Positions 46,194-57,995 of a DNA stretch of 64,000 nucleotides are shown in pieces (positions within the stretch are counted from its first letter, which is position 1; each line of letters begins with the position of its first letter). The stretch spans positions 15,515,001 through 15,579,000 of the forward strand of contig NC_056754.1 in assembly GCF_018687715.1 (NCBI RefSeq). The letters are read 5' to 3'. Source of the stretch: Carya illinoinensis. Lineage: Eukaryota; Streptophyta; Magnoliopsida; Fagales; Juglandaceae. Below the pieces are notes generated by a model. That model was not told the origin of the DNA. It did not search any database and was given only the letters and a program-made list of their open reading frames with translations. The position numbers and the translations under genes are program-made.

Positions 46194-46497
46194 TGTCAGA
46201 TTTACCATAGCAATGCCATCACAGCAAGCCACCTCAGACACATGCTCCATCTCAGCATAATAAGGATGATTCTAGAACACCATGAGCTGTAATTCTGTTC
46301 CATACGGATTGTACAATTAGTTAGAATTCTGATTCTTTTATTTGATTCTTTGTAATTACTATAAATAGGTAGCTCAACATATTGTAAAGGAATGAATCGA
46401 ATAGTGCAAGCCACATTTTTTGCAACCAATTGATTCTCTGCATTTTCTGTTGGTCTCTCTGTCTCCCTGCGAGTAATTAGGATTTCCAAAACCGTTA
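46194..46497 (+). repeat. Copia-2 5' LTR
   Basis: 304 bp. By eye it differs from the 3' LTR by about 17 substitutions, mostly transitions, and two single-base indels. ACTATAAATAGG near 46,360 is a good TATA box for element transcription. Confidence 0.95.
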
Positions 46498-46510
46498 TGG
46501 TATCAAAGCC
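46498..46510 (+). other. Copia-2 primer-binding site
   Basis: TGGTATCAAAGCC directly after the 5' LTR, one base off the initiator tRNA-Met complement TGGTATCAGAGC. Confidence 0.9.
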
Positions 46511-46516
46511 ATAACA

Positions 46517-47640
46517 ATGGCTTCTTAAGATACCAACAAAACACCCTTCATCAATCGCAACCCAAAAGACCTTGCTAGTCCTTATTTTCTCAACCCCAAT
46601 GACAGTACTACAACATTACTCACCAATCATCTTCTTATTGCTAAAAACTACCATTCTTGTGCACACATTGTGTGTCATTTTCTACTAATAAAAAAGAAAC
46701 TGGGTTTCATTGATGGTACTCTTCTTCAACCCTCTTCCACCGATGCCTTGTTAGAACCATGGGTTGAATGCAATGACATGGTTGTAACTTGGTTTTAGAA
46801 TGCAATGTCTCTTGAAATAAAAAATAGTGTCGTTTATGTTGAAATTGCCCATGAATTGTGGCTTGAACTCGAACAACATTTTGCCCAAAACAATGGGCCA
46901 AGAATCTATGAATTGGAGCAATCTATTCACAATATTACCCAAGGTGATGATTCTGTTAGCCTTTATTTCTCTAAGTTGAAAAGTCTATTTGATGAACTCC
47001 TCAATTTTGAATTTATTCCAACATATACATGTGGTGCCATGAAACCTGTCCTTGAGAACCAACAACATGATTGGATTATGAAATTCCTCATGGGGATAAA
47101 TGATTAAGAAGAGAAGCGTAAGAAGATCTCCACTCTTCCCAACCTCCATGACACACTAGCCTTAGCCACCAAAACTCATTACCCACCCACCCAAGACATT
47201 TCCAAACCTTTTAATTCACAACGACGAGACAAATTATTTTGCACTTTTTGCAAAGTCTCAGGCCATTCTCTGGAAACGTGATTTAAGGCCAATTCAAATC
47301 TTGAGAAACCCACATGTACACATTGTCATCTTGTTGATCACACTGTAGAGAGGTGTTACAAATTACATGGCTATCCTCCTGGCTATACTCTTTCCAATCG
47401 ACCCAAAGGCCCTAACCCTTCTGTTAACCAAATTAGTCGTTCCAACCAAGAACAGATCAGTGAGAATTCTCAAGCAGTTCTAACAAAAGACCTATATCAA
47501 CATCTCATTGCTTTGCTCCAGTCTCATGCTACACAACCAGGTGCAAATCAGGTTCATTCCATTGATTCATCTCCAATCTGTCGTTCACCTTTGGCCACAT
47601 CTAGTATAGCTTCTTGTTTCTTAGTCTCCCATACAACATA
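46517..47640 (+). pseudogene. Copia-2 gag
   Basis: ATG at 46,517 (MAS, then TAA at the fourth codon). The frame continues with NPKDLASPYFLNPND, MSLEIKNSVVYVEIAHELWL and LYFSKLKSLFDELLNFE, typical of copia gag (Retrotran_gag type), then zinc-knuckle-like CTFCKVSGHSLET and CTHCHLVDHTVERCYKLHGY. At least four stops (early, after NDMVVTWF, after MGIND and after HSLET) interrupt it. In an intact element this would form the particle. Confidence 0.85.
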
Positions 47641-50600
47641 TTCACATTATATCCTTGGATCATAGACAGGGGTGCAACAGATCATATGATCTATATGATC
47701 TGCTGCACCTCCATTTATACTTCCTCACCCACCATAGTTAATTTTAAAGTTAGATTTCCAAATGGTAATCATGCCAATGCTACCCATAAGGGTACTGTTA
47801 AATTCAATTCTGCCATTACTCTCAGAGATGTTTTATGCATCCCATCTTTTAATTTCAATCTCCTCTCAGCAAAAAGATTAATCTAGGACATTAATTGTTG
47901 CTTTTTTTCTTTGGTAATGAGTGTTATGTGTAGGACCTTTTCTCTTGGAGCACGATTGGGTGAGGTTATCAATGGCCTTTACCATCTTCGGCTGACAAGA
48001 GTGTCTCCCACAGCCCTATCTTCCATTTTAAACACTTTACCTTTCCATAAATTTTTTGTTTCTGCCTTTGTTACTTCTCAGCAACATGTCTACAATTTAT
48101 GGCATTGTAGAATGGGTCACTTGTTTGACTCACGCTTATCCTTGTTACAAAAAGATTTACCTCTATTAACTTCTATAGATTCTATTGTTCCATGCTCTGC
48201 ATATCATTTCTCAAAACATCACAAGTTACCTTTTCCTATTAGTGATAAATGTGCCTCCAAACCTTTTGACCTTATCCGTTGTGACATTTGGGTCTATTTA
48301 ATGAAAAATATATCCCAAACTCGACCTTTGCTTCAATCCTTTTGCTCACTAGTTGAAACACAATTTCAAAAAAAAGTTAAAGCTCTTCGATCTGATAATG
48401 GAAATGAATTTTCAATGACTACTTTTTTCATGCAAAAAAGAATTGTTCACCAAAAAACCTATGTCAAAAGCCCCCAACAAAATGGGGTTGTAGAACGAAA
48501 GCATCAACATGTTTTGAATGTTGCCCATGCCTTAATATTTCAATCCGCTGTTCCCTTATCTTTTTGGAATGATTGTATTTTAACTGCTACCTATCTCATT
48601 AATAGAACCCCATCCCCTAATTTGCAAAACCATAGCCCCTACCAACTTCTTTTCCAAACCAAACCCACCTATCAACACTTGAGAACCTTCGGTTGTCTGC
48701 TATGCATCTACCTTAAAACAAAATAGACACAAGTTTGAATCTAGAACAAGAAAATGTATTATGCTTGGATTTCCATTCAGAATCAAAGGCTACAAATTAT
48801 TTGATTTAATCAGCAAATCCATTTTTTACTTCAAAGATGTCACTTTCTATGAACACATATTTGCTTATAATATTGCCCATTCCACTACACAACCCTCCCC
48901 TACTCCTCAGTTTCCATCTCTAGGTAACGATGCCATCACCCAGTCCCCACAATTACACTTTGATATTCCCACCACATCCTCACCATCTCAAAACTTTGAC
49001 TCTCTCACAGCACACCCTTCACAACAAGTATCGTCACCTATCATCTCCTCTGACCCTCCTACAAAACACTCACCTTCTCAGCAACACTCTCCTTCATAGC
49101 CACATGATTCTCCCATTCCTACTCACTTCCTCATAGAACACACATCAACACATTCCACTTCTCCGATCAACCCTCCATTTCTTCTACTCTACCTGATATC
49201 CCACCCCAAACACAAACCCTCCCTACAGATCAAATAGACCGAAACACTCACCTACCTATCTCTAGGACTACTCCTATCAACTAGTCATTACACCCACTAC
49301 TTCCCTTTCTAGCTTCGAGATCAAAGGTAATTCACTTGCTACTCATTTATATCCCTTACATTCTGTCTTGTCTCATGCTGAATTATCTCCCAACCATGTT
49401 GCTTTTGCCATTTCTATTCTTCATCACACTGAACCTTCCACTTATGCACAAGCTGTGAAAAGCTTAGACTGGCATATTGCAATGGATAATGAGATTGCGG
49501 CTTTAGAATTGAACAAGACTTGGGATGTTATTGATCTGCCTATTGGGAAGAAGACCATTGGTTCAAAATGGGTTTACAAAACTAAATACAATTCAGATGG
49601 AAAAATTGAGAGGCACAAGGCTCGTTTAGTTGCCAAGGGTTACACCCAAGAGGAGGGCCTTGATTACCATGAGACATTCTCACTCGTAGCTAAACTTGTA
49701 ATGGTAAAAACCTTATTAGCCATGGCTGCCATCGAAGGGTGGAAACTTCATCAATTTGATGTTCATAACGCTTTTTTACATGGCGACTTGGAGGAAGAAG
49801 TGTATATGAAAATACCTCCTGGTTACAAAGTTCAAGGCAAGAACAAAGTTTGCAAATTAAATAAGAGCTTGTATGGTCTCAAACAAGCCTCTCGGCAATG
49901 GTATGCCAAATTCTCCTCTTCCTTGTTACAATTTGGATTTACTCAGTCACGAGCTAATTATAGCTTATTTACTAAAGGAAGTGGTTCATCCTTTCTAGCG
50001 CTACTCATTTACGTTGACGATATAGGTATAGCTTCCAATGATCTTCATGGTATCTCAGCTCTCAGGGCTTTTCTAGAGTCCAAATTCAAGATCAAAGATC
50101 TTGGCACACTTAATTATTTTCTCGGTTTGGAGGTATCCCGAAACTCAAAAGGGATTCAACTATGCCAAAGGAAATATTGCCTAGACATTCTCAACAATGT
50201 TGGCTTAACTGGTTGCAAGCCTAGTTTAATTCCCATGGACCCGAATCTCAAACTTAATAAGGATGAAGGCCAACTACTACATGATCTATCAGAATTCAGA
50301 AGGCTCATTGGAAGACTCCTCTACTTAATCATCACATGCCCTAATCTTTCATTCTCTGTTAACTTGCTCAGTCAATACATGAGTGCCCCTTGGGTTCCAC
50401 ACCTTCAAGCAGCTTACAAGGTGCTGCATTATGTCAAAAAATTCCCTGGTCAAGGATTGTTCTTCCCCACATCATCTTCTTGTCAATTAATATCCTATTG
50501 TGATTCCAATTGGGCGTCATGCCCAAATACAAGAAAATCCACAACTAGCTATTGTGTGTTCCTCGGGCAATCACTCATTTTGTGGAAGTGCAAGAAGCAG

Positions 50601-50972
50601 ACCACCATTTCTCGCAATTTAGCTGAAGCAGAATACCGGTCTAGGACTATTGCTTCTTGCAAGCTTGTCTGGTTAAAATATTTACTTGCTGATCTCATGG
50701 TTCCTCATCTTCAGCCTGCCACACTTCACTATGACAGCAAGTCTACTCTACACATTGCCTCCAACCCAATTTTCCATGAAAGGACTAAGCACATCGAATT
50801 AGATTGTCATCTAATTCAAGACAAATTGAAGAGGGTATTATCTCAACTGCATACACACCATCTTCCTGTCAGTTAGCCGATATCCTCACAAAAGCTCTCT
50901 ATTCTCCACTGTTCTATTCCTTATTGCGCAAGATGGGAGTTATTGACATACACTCTCCATCTTGTTGGGGGG
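47641..50972 (+). pseudogene. Copia-2 pol: protease, integrase, reverse transcriptase, RNase H
   Basis: Protease near 47,660 (WIIDRGATDHM, with RG in place of the usual SG/TG). Integrase: GAG-pre [14 protein letters not shown] (48,100), [17 protein letters not shown] (48,390) and [11 protein letters not shown] (48,472). About 25 residues expected between CDIW and VYLMKN are deleted, although the D, D and E motifs themselves remain visible. Reverse transcriptase 49,368-50,300 (KWVYKTKYNSDGKIERHKAR, LHGDLEEEVYMKIPPGY, IYVDDIGIAS). RNase H ISYCDSNWASCPNTRKSTTS with SRNLAEAEYRS (50,490-50,640). A frameshift near 50,865 separates the last part (CQLADILTKAL). Stops also lie at 47,884 and 48,725. 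Confidence 0.9.
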
Positions 50973-50973
50973 G
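50961..50973 (+). other. Copia-2 polypurine tract
   Basis: CTTGTTGGGGGGG just before the 3' LTR, expected to prime plus-strand DNA synthesis. Confidence 0.75.
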
Positions 50974-51277
50974 TGTCAGATTTACCACAACGATGCCATC
51001 ACAGCAAGCCACCTCCGACACATGCTCCATCTCAACATAATAAAGATGATTCTAGAATACCATGAGCTGTAATTCTGTTCCATACAGATTGTACAAATTA
51101 GTTAGAATTCTGATTCTTTTATTTGATTCTTTGTAATTACTATAAATAGGTAGCTCAACATATTGTAAAGGAACGAACCGAATAGTGCAAGCCACGTTTT
51201 TGCAACCAACTGATTCTCTGCATTTTCTGTTGGTCTCTCTGTTTCCTTGCAAGTAATCAGGATTTCCAAAACTGTTA
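50974..51277 (+). repeat. Copia-2 3' LTR
   Basis: 304 bp, same ends as the 5' LTR, followed by ACCTT (51,278-51,282). Confidence 0.95.
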
Positions 51278-51480
51278 ACCTTGGTGAGGTTGGTACCTGA
51301 TAGCATTTTGATTTCAACACAATCGTGTTGCCACACGCTCGCGTAAGAGTATGTGATGGTGAGATCCATCCCGAGTGCTAGATGTCCTCCTTTCCTGGCC
51401 ATCATTTTATTTTTATTAAGTGTGGCCATTGAAGGAGAAGTGAGATCTGGAAATAGGGAAATTAATTTCAAATTTTTTAG
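51278..51480 (-). pseudogene. Proximal part of an unrecognised minus-strand ORF split by Copia-2
   Basis: The minus strand reads LISLFPDLTSPSMATLNKNK, ARKGGHLALGMDLTITYSYA and SVWQHDCVEIKMLSGTNLTK, continuing in frame at 46,193 once Copia-2 is skipped. Upstream (51,480-51,640) lies a charged coiled-coil-like stretch (KEKFNNIEEQLRALAEEEEW). I do not recognise the protein; it may be a host gene or another transposon. Confidence 0.4.
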
Positions 51481-51640
51481 AATAGTGGGAGGAGGAATCT
51501 CAGTGGTATCATCCTCCTTGGCTCACTCTTCCTCTTCCGCTAACGCACGAAGTTGTTCCTCTATATTGTTAAATTTTTCTTTAAAATCCTTGACTTTCGA
51601 GATTTTCTTGAATTCGTTCCATTGATTCTTTAAATCTATT

Positions 51641-52739
51641 AAAGGATATGAGAATCTTTTTCCATGATCACACAGATATCGAAGTTTCTCTTATACCACT
51701 TTATAACACACCTAACACATTAATAGTGAATAAAATGAAATATCACATTTTGAAGATGAGAAAACCTCCAAAAATCTCATAAAGAAGAAGAAGATGATAT
51801 GAAGAAGAAGTTTCTATTACTTTCTGGTTGAAGAACAAAGAGAGCCCCTCACTTGTTACTTAAACATGATGACCCTTACATGGGCCTAACTAGCTCAACA
51901 CTAAAAACAACAATGAAAGGAAAAGTCCTCTAAATAGCTCAAGCGCATTACCGGCTACACTACAAGTCTAACTAAATATTATAAAAAAAAAATCTACGCA
52001 ACCTCCACACACAACTTTTTTTTTTAATTTTTATTATTTTTTTTCTTTTATCAAATATTTAATATATGAATAATGAATAGAAAATTTTAATTTGTTTAAA
52101 AATAATAAACTCAAAAAATATTAAAAAAATATTAAAAAATTAAAAATTTTGAAACAAATGTGATGTGTGTAGGTTGGGTAGCATTCCTCTAGTATAAAAT
52201 ATAGACTATAAAATAAAGTTCACGAAACAAGCTATAAAGTTGCCCACGGGCCATATTGTAGTTGTAAACTAGGCTAGCTCTTGTAAATTGAAGTGTACCA
52301 GTATCCTTCGACAAAAGCAACCCTCAGTGGGGCACTCACTTTTAGTCCTCAATTTCTCTCTCTAAAACACCCAGTTAAAATCTTTGTATAAGGAAATTTG
52401 AGATCTGTCCCAGTTTTGTTCGAATGCAAAAATCTGATCTTTGAGGGCTTGCACAAGACGGGTCCGGTTCTGGGTCCGGGAAAAATTTGAGGAAAAGGCT
52501 TTAAGCCACATTCTAATAAGACCCAGCTCGCCATTAGAGGGAATGTACACCAGGGTTTCTATGGTGTGGGTTTTCTTCTATACGTCTCTGTCTCTCTCAA
52601 GTTAAGGAGATAGAAAGTTTCGGTGGAAGAGAGAGGAGGAAAGAGGGAGATGAGAAGGTTTTTCACGAATGAGAAATACAATGAGAAGGTTTCGGTGTAG
52701 ATAAGTACACGGAATAAGAAATGGAAGAGCTACAAGGCA
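51641..52739. other. Intergenic stretch without recognised gene
   Basis: Mixed A/T-rich sequence. 52,000-52,180 is an A/T-rich segment with poly-T, possibly a MITE remnant. Short minus-strand frames near 52,350-52,550 have no family I know. Confidence 0.35.
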
Positions 52740-55447
52740 TCATGACTAACTGGCGATAAGGTTTTCTCATCCATAGTTCCTTCAAGCATAAGTAAAACCT
52801 TCTTCATCAAGGGCCGAAGTGGGAGTGATGGTTCATCCTAAATGCACCTAAGTCCTAATTTAACCATTCTCTCCAATTGTTTCTTGTCAACCTCATCATC
52901 CCGCCCAACTAAGAGCATTGCCATTGCCCAATGCAAGTCTAAAATAAAAGCAAATCTGAGAAAATTCATCTGCAACGGTCTGGCTGAAATTGAAAAGTTT
53001 GACATAACCGCTACAGTTTTTCTTAGCAGCTCTTCATGTTTGGCGAGGGATTGTACAAGGAGCAAAGTAATATTTTATCATTTCTGAAGTACCTGCGCTC
53101 TCTCTTTCCCTCCGTTTTTCTTTGTCTTCATCCCCAAAACACTCCATTTCTCTTTCTTTTCTTTCTTTCTCCCGAAACACTTCTCTATCTCTTTCTTTTC
53201 TTTCTTTCTCCCGAAACCTTTCTCTGTCTTCATCCCCTTCTCTCCATCGCCTATTTCTTCTTCAACCCGCAAGCCCTTTTCTTTAGCCCATCGCTCTTCT
53301 CCGTCGCCTTCTCCAACGGTTGTCGTCATCTTCGTGCTCTCCAAAGTAAGTCTCTCTTCCTCGCTCTTCTCTCCCTCTTCTCTGTTGAAACCACACTCTA
53401 GGTCTCCCTACGCTCCTCTTTCTAGGTCTCATTGAGTCAAAACAACTTTGATTATCCGGGCTGGCATCTACTATCAAGATACTCATTTATGCATTTTGAG
53501 GTGATCTCTTGGATCATCGATGACGGATTTTCATATTTGGTGATTTACTTTCCTGACCGACCTGTTTATTTAATTTTTGGTTTAGTTATTTGAAAGGGAT
53601 TTGTAATTAATTTCACGAATAGATATAATTTTTTAATTCAACCTGATTGATATTCTTTCTAATTTCCATGGCATCTTCGGTGCGTCTGGGATTAGTTGGC
53701 TATCTCTCTGTGGTTGCTTAGAAACTTGAAGATTCTCTAATCGAAATTTCTTAGATTCAAAAGTATACGGGTTTTTCATTTCCCTCATGTTCACTGCATA
53801 CTGAGCAGAGGTCGTTGATTGAACTGAGGTTGTTATTTATTTTTTAAAATTGAGATTTAACTTGAAACTAGGATATTTTATGATTGAAAAGGTTTTTGTT
53901 TTATTTTCATTTCATTATTAAAGGGGTTGTCTCCTTATTAAAACTCACAGTGGTCTGTATCACGTACAATGAGGCCTTTATAAGGATTTATTTATTGATT
54001 TTGCTTGTTTGCATTGTATTAGTATCCCAGCTGATTAGGAGCTTTAAGAGTGAAGAAAATTGTTCTTTAGTTAGCGACTTGCAATGATGTTGGGGAGAAG
54101 AGGGGCTTGCACAAAATGGCCATTAATCATAGGATATGGTACGTTTCATGCTTGCAATTTCGTGTGCTAGAATTAGTCTTTAGTCATCTCTTGAAGTTTT
54201 TATTGGAATGATTGGTCAAAAATTGTAGAGGGTGATTAGTTGTTATAAAAAATTGTTGGCATATTTGTTGGCTTCAACCACAATTCTAAATATAAAAGTT
54301 GGGTAGAAAAAATGTTTGTATGTTTGTATACGTGATTGTTGGGTAAATGGTTGGCAAAATATATTTATTGAATAATTAGGTTGAGAGAAAAAATAGTTGA
54401 AAATAATAATTTGTAGTTAAATAGTTAAATAATAATTTATTTAATAAAATTGTTAACTAATATATGAAGTGTATTTGTAAAATAGTTTTAAAAAATTTTC
54501 AAATATTATTAAAATATATAATATTTTATTATTATTTAGACTTCAAGATAGTTAGTCTAATGTAGATTAATCTACCTAAAAGTTCATATTAGAGCCAAAA
54601 GTTAACATTCTAGCTAAATTACAGACTTGGCAATTACGCCATTGCCAATGGTCAAATTGGCCCAAGTCGCCAGCCTTGAAACAGTATTAGGCCCAGTCTT
54701 CAAGAGGCAGCTATATCCTCTGGTAGACTCCAATCCACACACTTTAGTCGACAGCTGATTTCCAACAACACAATTCCATAGTTGTAAACATCTGCCTTGA
54801 CTGTTATGGGCAGTTTTAGATGCCACTCCGGTGCAACATATCCCCTTGCCCCTTTAATGCCAGTAAAGGTCCTGGTTTCAGTAGCTTTGCCAATCCAAAG
54901 TTTGAGATTTTTGCGCACCCGTAATCATCCATGAGAATATTCTAGGGTTTCATGTCACAATGAATGATTTGTCGCTCGCACTCTTCATGGAGATAAAAGA
55001 TTCCTCTTGCTATGTCGCGAGCAATTCCCATTCTTTCTTCACGACAAGGTTGTTTTTCTGGTGTGAAGAGTACATATCTACAAGTGACACGAGTAGACGG
55101 ACCTGATTTCTGTGATGGATTCTCCCGATCACTTTCATCTCAGTCTGGAACACTCTTTCCCCTTCAGCCAACACTTTCTCTAGCTTCTTCACTGCCACAA
55201 TCTTCTGGCCTTTCCATATTGCCCCTTTGTAAACTGTGCCAAATGATCCTTTTCCAACCTCTTCCCTAAAGCCATCGGTCGCTTACTCAAGGTCTAGATA
55301 AGTAAATGGTCGCAGAGCAACATCGTCGCTGAGCTCAACATCTCCATTAAACGGGAGCTTTCTATACCAAAAATGAATTTTGTAGAACACAATTCCAGAA
55401 ATTACCAACATCATACCTCCAAAAGTAAGAAATAAAGCACTAATAAT
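52740..55447 (-). pseudogene. Second LecRK-type receptor kinase pseudogene (transmembrane and kinase parts)
   Basis: Minus-strand order: transmembrane segment (LFLTFGGMMLVISGIVFYK, 55,440-55,380), juxtamembrane ELSDDVALRPFTYLDLE, N-lobe VKKLEKVLAEGERVF and [15 protein letters not shown] (55,198-55,100), then an internal deletion removing GYCHDGPHRLLVYEY and what follows, then ICCTGV-side pieces with [20 protein letters not shown] and YGIVLLEISC (54,860-54,750). The kinase C-terminus is displaced to 53,000-52,745 (EVDKKQLERMVKLGLRCI, a TAG where Gln is expected, then RPLMKKVLLMLEGTMDEKTL). About 1.5 kb of unrelated DNA (53,070-54,600) splits the C-lobe, and the extracellular half is missing beyond 55,447, where a LINE begins. 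It is clearly a paralogue of the copy at 15-22 kb and keeps the APEW that the first copy lost. Confidence 0.85.
53070..54600. other. Insert within the second kinase pseudogene
   Basis: 53,090-53,420 is strongly C/T-rich and duplicates a CTCTTTCTTTTCTTTCTTTC sequence with CCCGAAAC words; 53,430-54,130 looks like ordinary intron or UTR sequence; 54,180-54,600 is A/T-rich with MITE-like character. No conserved coding domain or clear target duplication was recognised. Confidence 0.4.
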
Positions 55448-57403
55448 TTTTTTTTTAATAAAGAGACAACTTCTCATTAAAATAGAAATATTTGTAACAG
55501 ACGACTCTATGACTAGAGATCAGCATAGAGTACTATTTTTACTTTATTTCTTTAGTTACTACAGACAGAATACATGATGGACAAAGTTCAATATCATAAA
55601 CATCCTCTATGCACTCTAGTGCAGCTTGTGCCAATTGGTGAGTAGCCTTGTTGGAGTCTCGGAAGACATGTGAAATGCTCCAGTTGGTACACGAATTCAG
55701 AATTGTTCTTGCATCTCGAATGAGACATCCTGCCATGCTCCAGTCCAAGCCTTGATTTTGAAACAAATCCACCACCTGTTTAAAGTCTCCTTCCAGGCAT
55801 ACCTGTTTCATACCCAACTCCTTGATGAAGACAGTTGCAATCATCACTCCATACGCCTTTGCATCAAAAGGCCTTTCTCAAAATGGTCTTTGAGCTCGAA
55901 GGGCACCAACAACTTGGCCTGTGTGGTCTTGAATTAAGACACCTATACCAATTTTTCTTTCCTCTGATTTAACAGCTGCATCCCAATTTACTTTAAAGTG
56001 GTTCTCATCTGGCTTTTTCCATTTTTGTGGTTCTGTTTGAGTCTTGATGCTGCCTTTTCTTATAACTTGGATGCAATCCTTGTATAAGGTGAGTTCTGCT
56101 AATGCCTGTTGATAAACTCTGGTGGGATGCTTGAAGACTTTACCATGAAGGATGTAATTTCTCCTATTCCAAGTTCCCCTTAATATGGCAGCCACTTCCT
56201 TGAGTTCTTTGGTGTCTAGCGCCTTCACTAAATGAGACTGTATGTGAAAAAATAGGTTGTTGTGGCATGTCATCTTCTGGACTTTCTTGCTACTCTAGTT
56301 CCAAACATCCTGAGCTGTTATACAACCCCATAAGGCATGACCCGATGTCTCAGGAGCCTGCTTGCAGATAATGCATGAGTTGTCCTCTACTACTTTCCTT
56401 CTTTCAAAATTAGCCAATGTGGGGAGAGCTTCACTACATGCCCTCCAGATGAACATCTTAATTGCTGGAGTTGTACTAAGTTTCCATATTGCCTTCCAAG
56501 CTTGTTGATCTTGGGGTCTGCATGAGGGTTCCCCTTCAAATTCCACTTCCATTGTCCTATGAAGGTGATACCCACTTTTAACTGAGAATTTCCCATTGTT
56601 TGTGTACTCCCATATCATTCTATCTTCTCTATTTACCAAGCAGATGGGTATTGCTTTAATTGCCTCCCTCTCTCTTGAGGAGAGAACAACTCCTGCAGAA
56701 GAGGATCCTTCCATGTTCTAAGGGTAGGGTCAATGAGGTCACTAACATGTTCACACCAACAATCATCATCTCGTGGGGATAGAATCTTATTGGAGGGCAA
56801 AGAAGGTATCCAACTATCTATCCAAATGTTAACACTTTGACCATTTCCTATTCTCCACATCATGCCTTTCTTAAGGACCTCCAAACTTGCATGAATACCT
56901 CTCCAAGCTAATGAGGGTCTTGAGCCCAGTTTTGCTTCTAGTAGTCCCCCTTGACCAAAGGACTTTTGTTTGAAGATCCTAGCCACCAGAGAGCTTGGGT
57001 TCTGTTGAATTCTCCAGCCCTGTTTGGACAATAATGCAATATTAAAGCTCCTGAAGTCCCTAAAGCCAGGATCTCCATATTCTTTGCTATTGCTGAGCTG
57101 TTTCCAGTTAATCCATTGTATCTTGGAGGTGTCTTCATTATAGCCCCACCAATACTTCCTAAGTAGCTGATTCAGTCTTCCCTAAAGCCAGGCTTGTAGT
57201 ACAGCTTTGAGAAGCACTTCTTTCCCCGCACCAGAGAGGTGCTTAGTCTTCCAATTCTCCATTCTAGCCCAGGTTCTGTCTATGAGTGAATGTAAGGTAG
57301 CAATTCTTTTCCTACCCACACAAGTAGGAAGCCCCAAATATTTCTCAAAGAAGCTTGTTGATTTGACTCCTGCCAATTGCTGTATTGCGATCCTTGAGGG
57401 CAC
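55448..57403 (-). mobile_element. 5'-truncated L1-type LINE
   Basis: It begins with a poly-T run at 55,448-55,457 (A tail on the minus strand), directly where the second receptor kinase copy ends. Minus-strand content in order: end of reverse transcriptase (IAIQQLAGVKSTSFFEKYLG, LSGAGKEVLLKAVLQA; 57,403-57,190), linker (SLAWRGIHASLEVLKKGMMW, RIGNGQSVNIWIDSWIP), zf-RVT (CIICKQAPETSGHALWGC, near 56,350) and RNase H (FKVNWDAAVKSEERKIGIGV, near 55,980-55,930). Several stops and frameshifts are present. Most of the reverse transcriptase, the endonuclease and ORF1 are missing. No target duplication was found. Confidence 0.85.
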
Positions 57404-57411
57404 AATCTTCG

Positions 57412-57912
57412 CTAGTTACCGATGGCGTTCATGTCTCCGAGAGAAGAATCTTCCCACGATTTGGGAGGACTATCATTTTCCTGAGATTGTTGTCTTAGGC
57501 CTTCCTGAGTATGAAGTCTGTGATAGTGAGGGCTTTGCCCCTAGAGTGGCTATCACTGTTTCTCATTTGCAGCACGGGTTGAGGCCCCATTTCTGCCACC
57601 CTCTCCGTGACCTTTTGGATCTCCTCAACCTTGCTCCCTTTCAAATGCACCCTTTCACTTTGACGACGTACCTCTGCACTTGTATTGTGTTTCGCATGGC
57701 TTTGGAGCCTCTCGAGGACCCTTAGCCTGATCTGAACACCCGGGAGTTTTTGTGTTTCTATAACCTGGGAAGCCTCCAAGGGCAATGTCCTCGGCTTCCG
57801 TAGAAAAGATGATGGGCAGACGTTGGCCCGGTACGAGACTCGCTACTCCAACGCCAAGGCGTGGACCACTAGGTTTTTCTATGTCTTCGGCCAAAATTGG
57901 GAATACCCCGGC
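57412..57912 (+). pseudogene. Fragment of a putative gypsy-type plant transposon protein (PF04195-like)
   Basis: The plus strand reads VAITVSHLQHGLRPHFCHPL, then RDLLDLLNLAPFQMHPFTLT and, after a TAG at about 57,723, TREFLCFYNLGSLQ and KAWTTRFFYVFGQNWEYPG. This is the pattern of the plant 'putative gypsy type transposon' domain (around 200 residues in large plant retrotransposons). Both sides are joined to unrelated repeats. Confidence 0.55.
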
Positions 57913-57995
57913 ATTTCAAGAGTTCAGGTAAAAGTATTGAATTTCATACATATTTAAATAGATTATCGAATTAATTTGTTTGATGTTTGTCTCTA

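Larger units (their letters stand above)
46194..51277 (+). mobile_element. Copia-2: Ty1/copia retrotransposon, full-length but inactive
   Basis: 5.08 kb with two 304-bp LTRs, ACCTT duplications, a TGGTATCAAAGCC primer site (tRNA-iMet type, 46,498-46,510), gag-protease-integrase-RT-RNase H order of Ty1/copia, and a G-rich polypurine tract before the 3' LTR. The LTRs start TGTCAG and end GTTA, an unusual TG...TA border supported by the target duplication. Stops and frameshifts occur in gag, integrase and RNase H. Confidence 0.95.

Noticed and set aside
53090..53420. A C/T-rich gene on the plus strand near 53.1 kb
   Set aside because: The Phe/Leu/Ser-rich frame stems from CTTTCT repeats; nothing in it matches a protein family.
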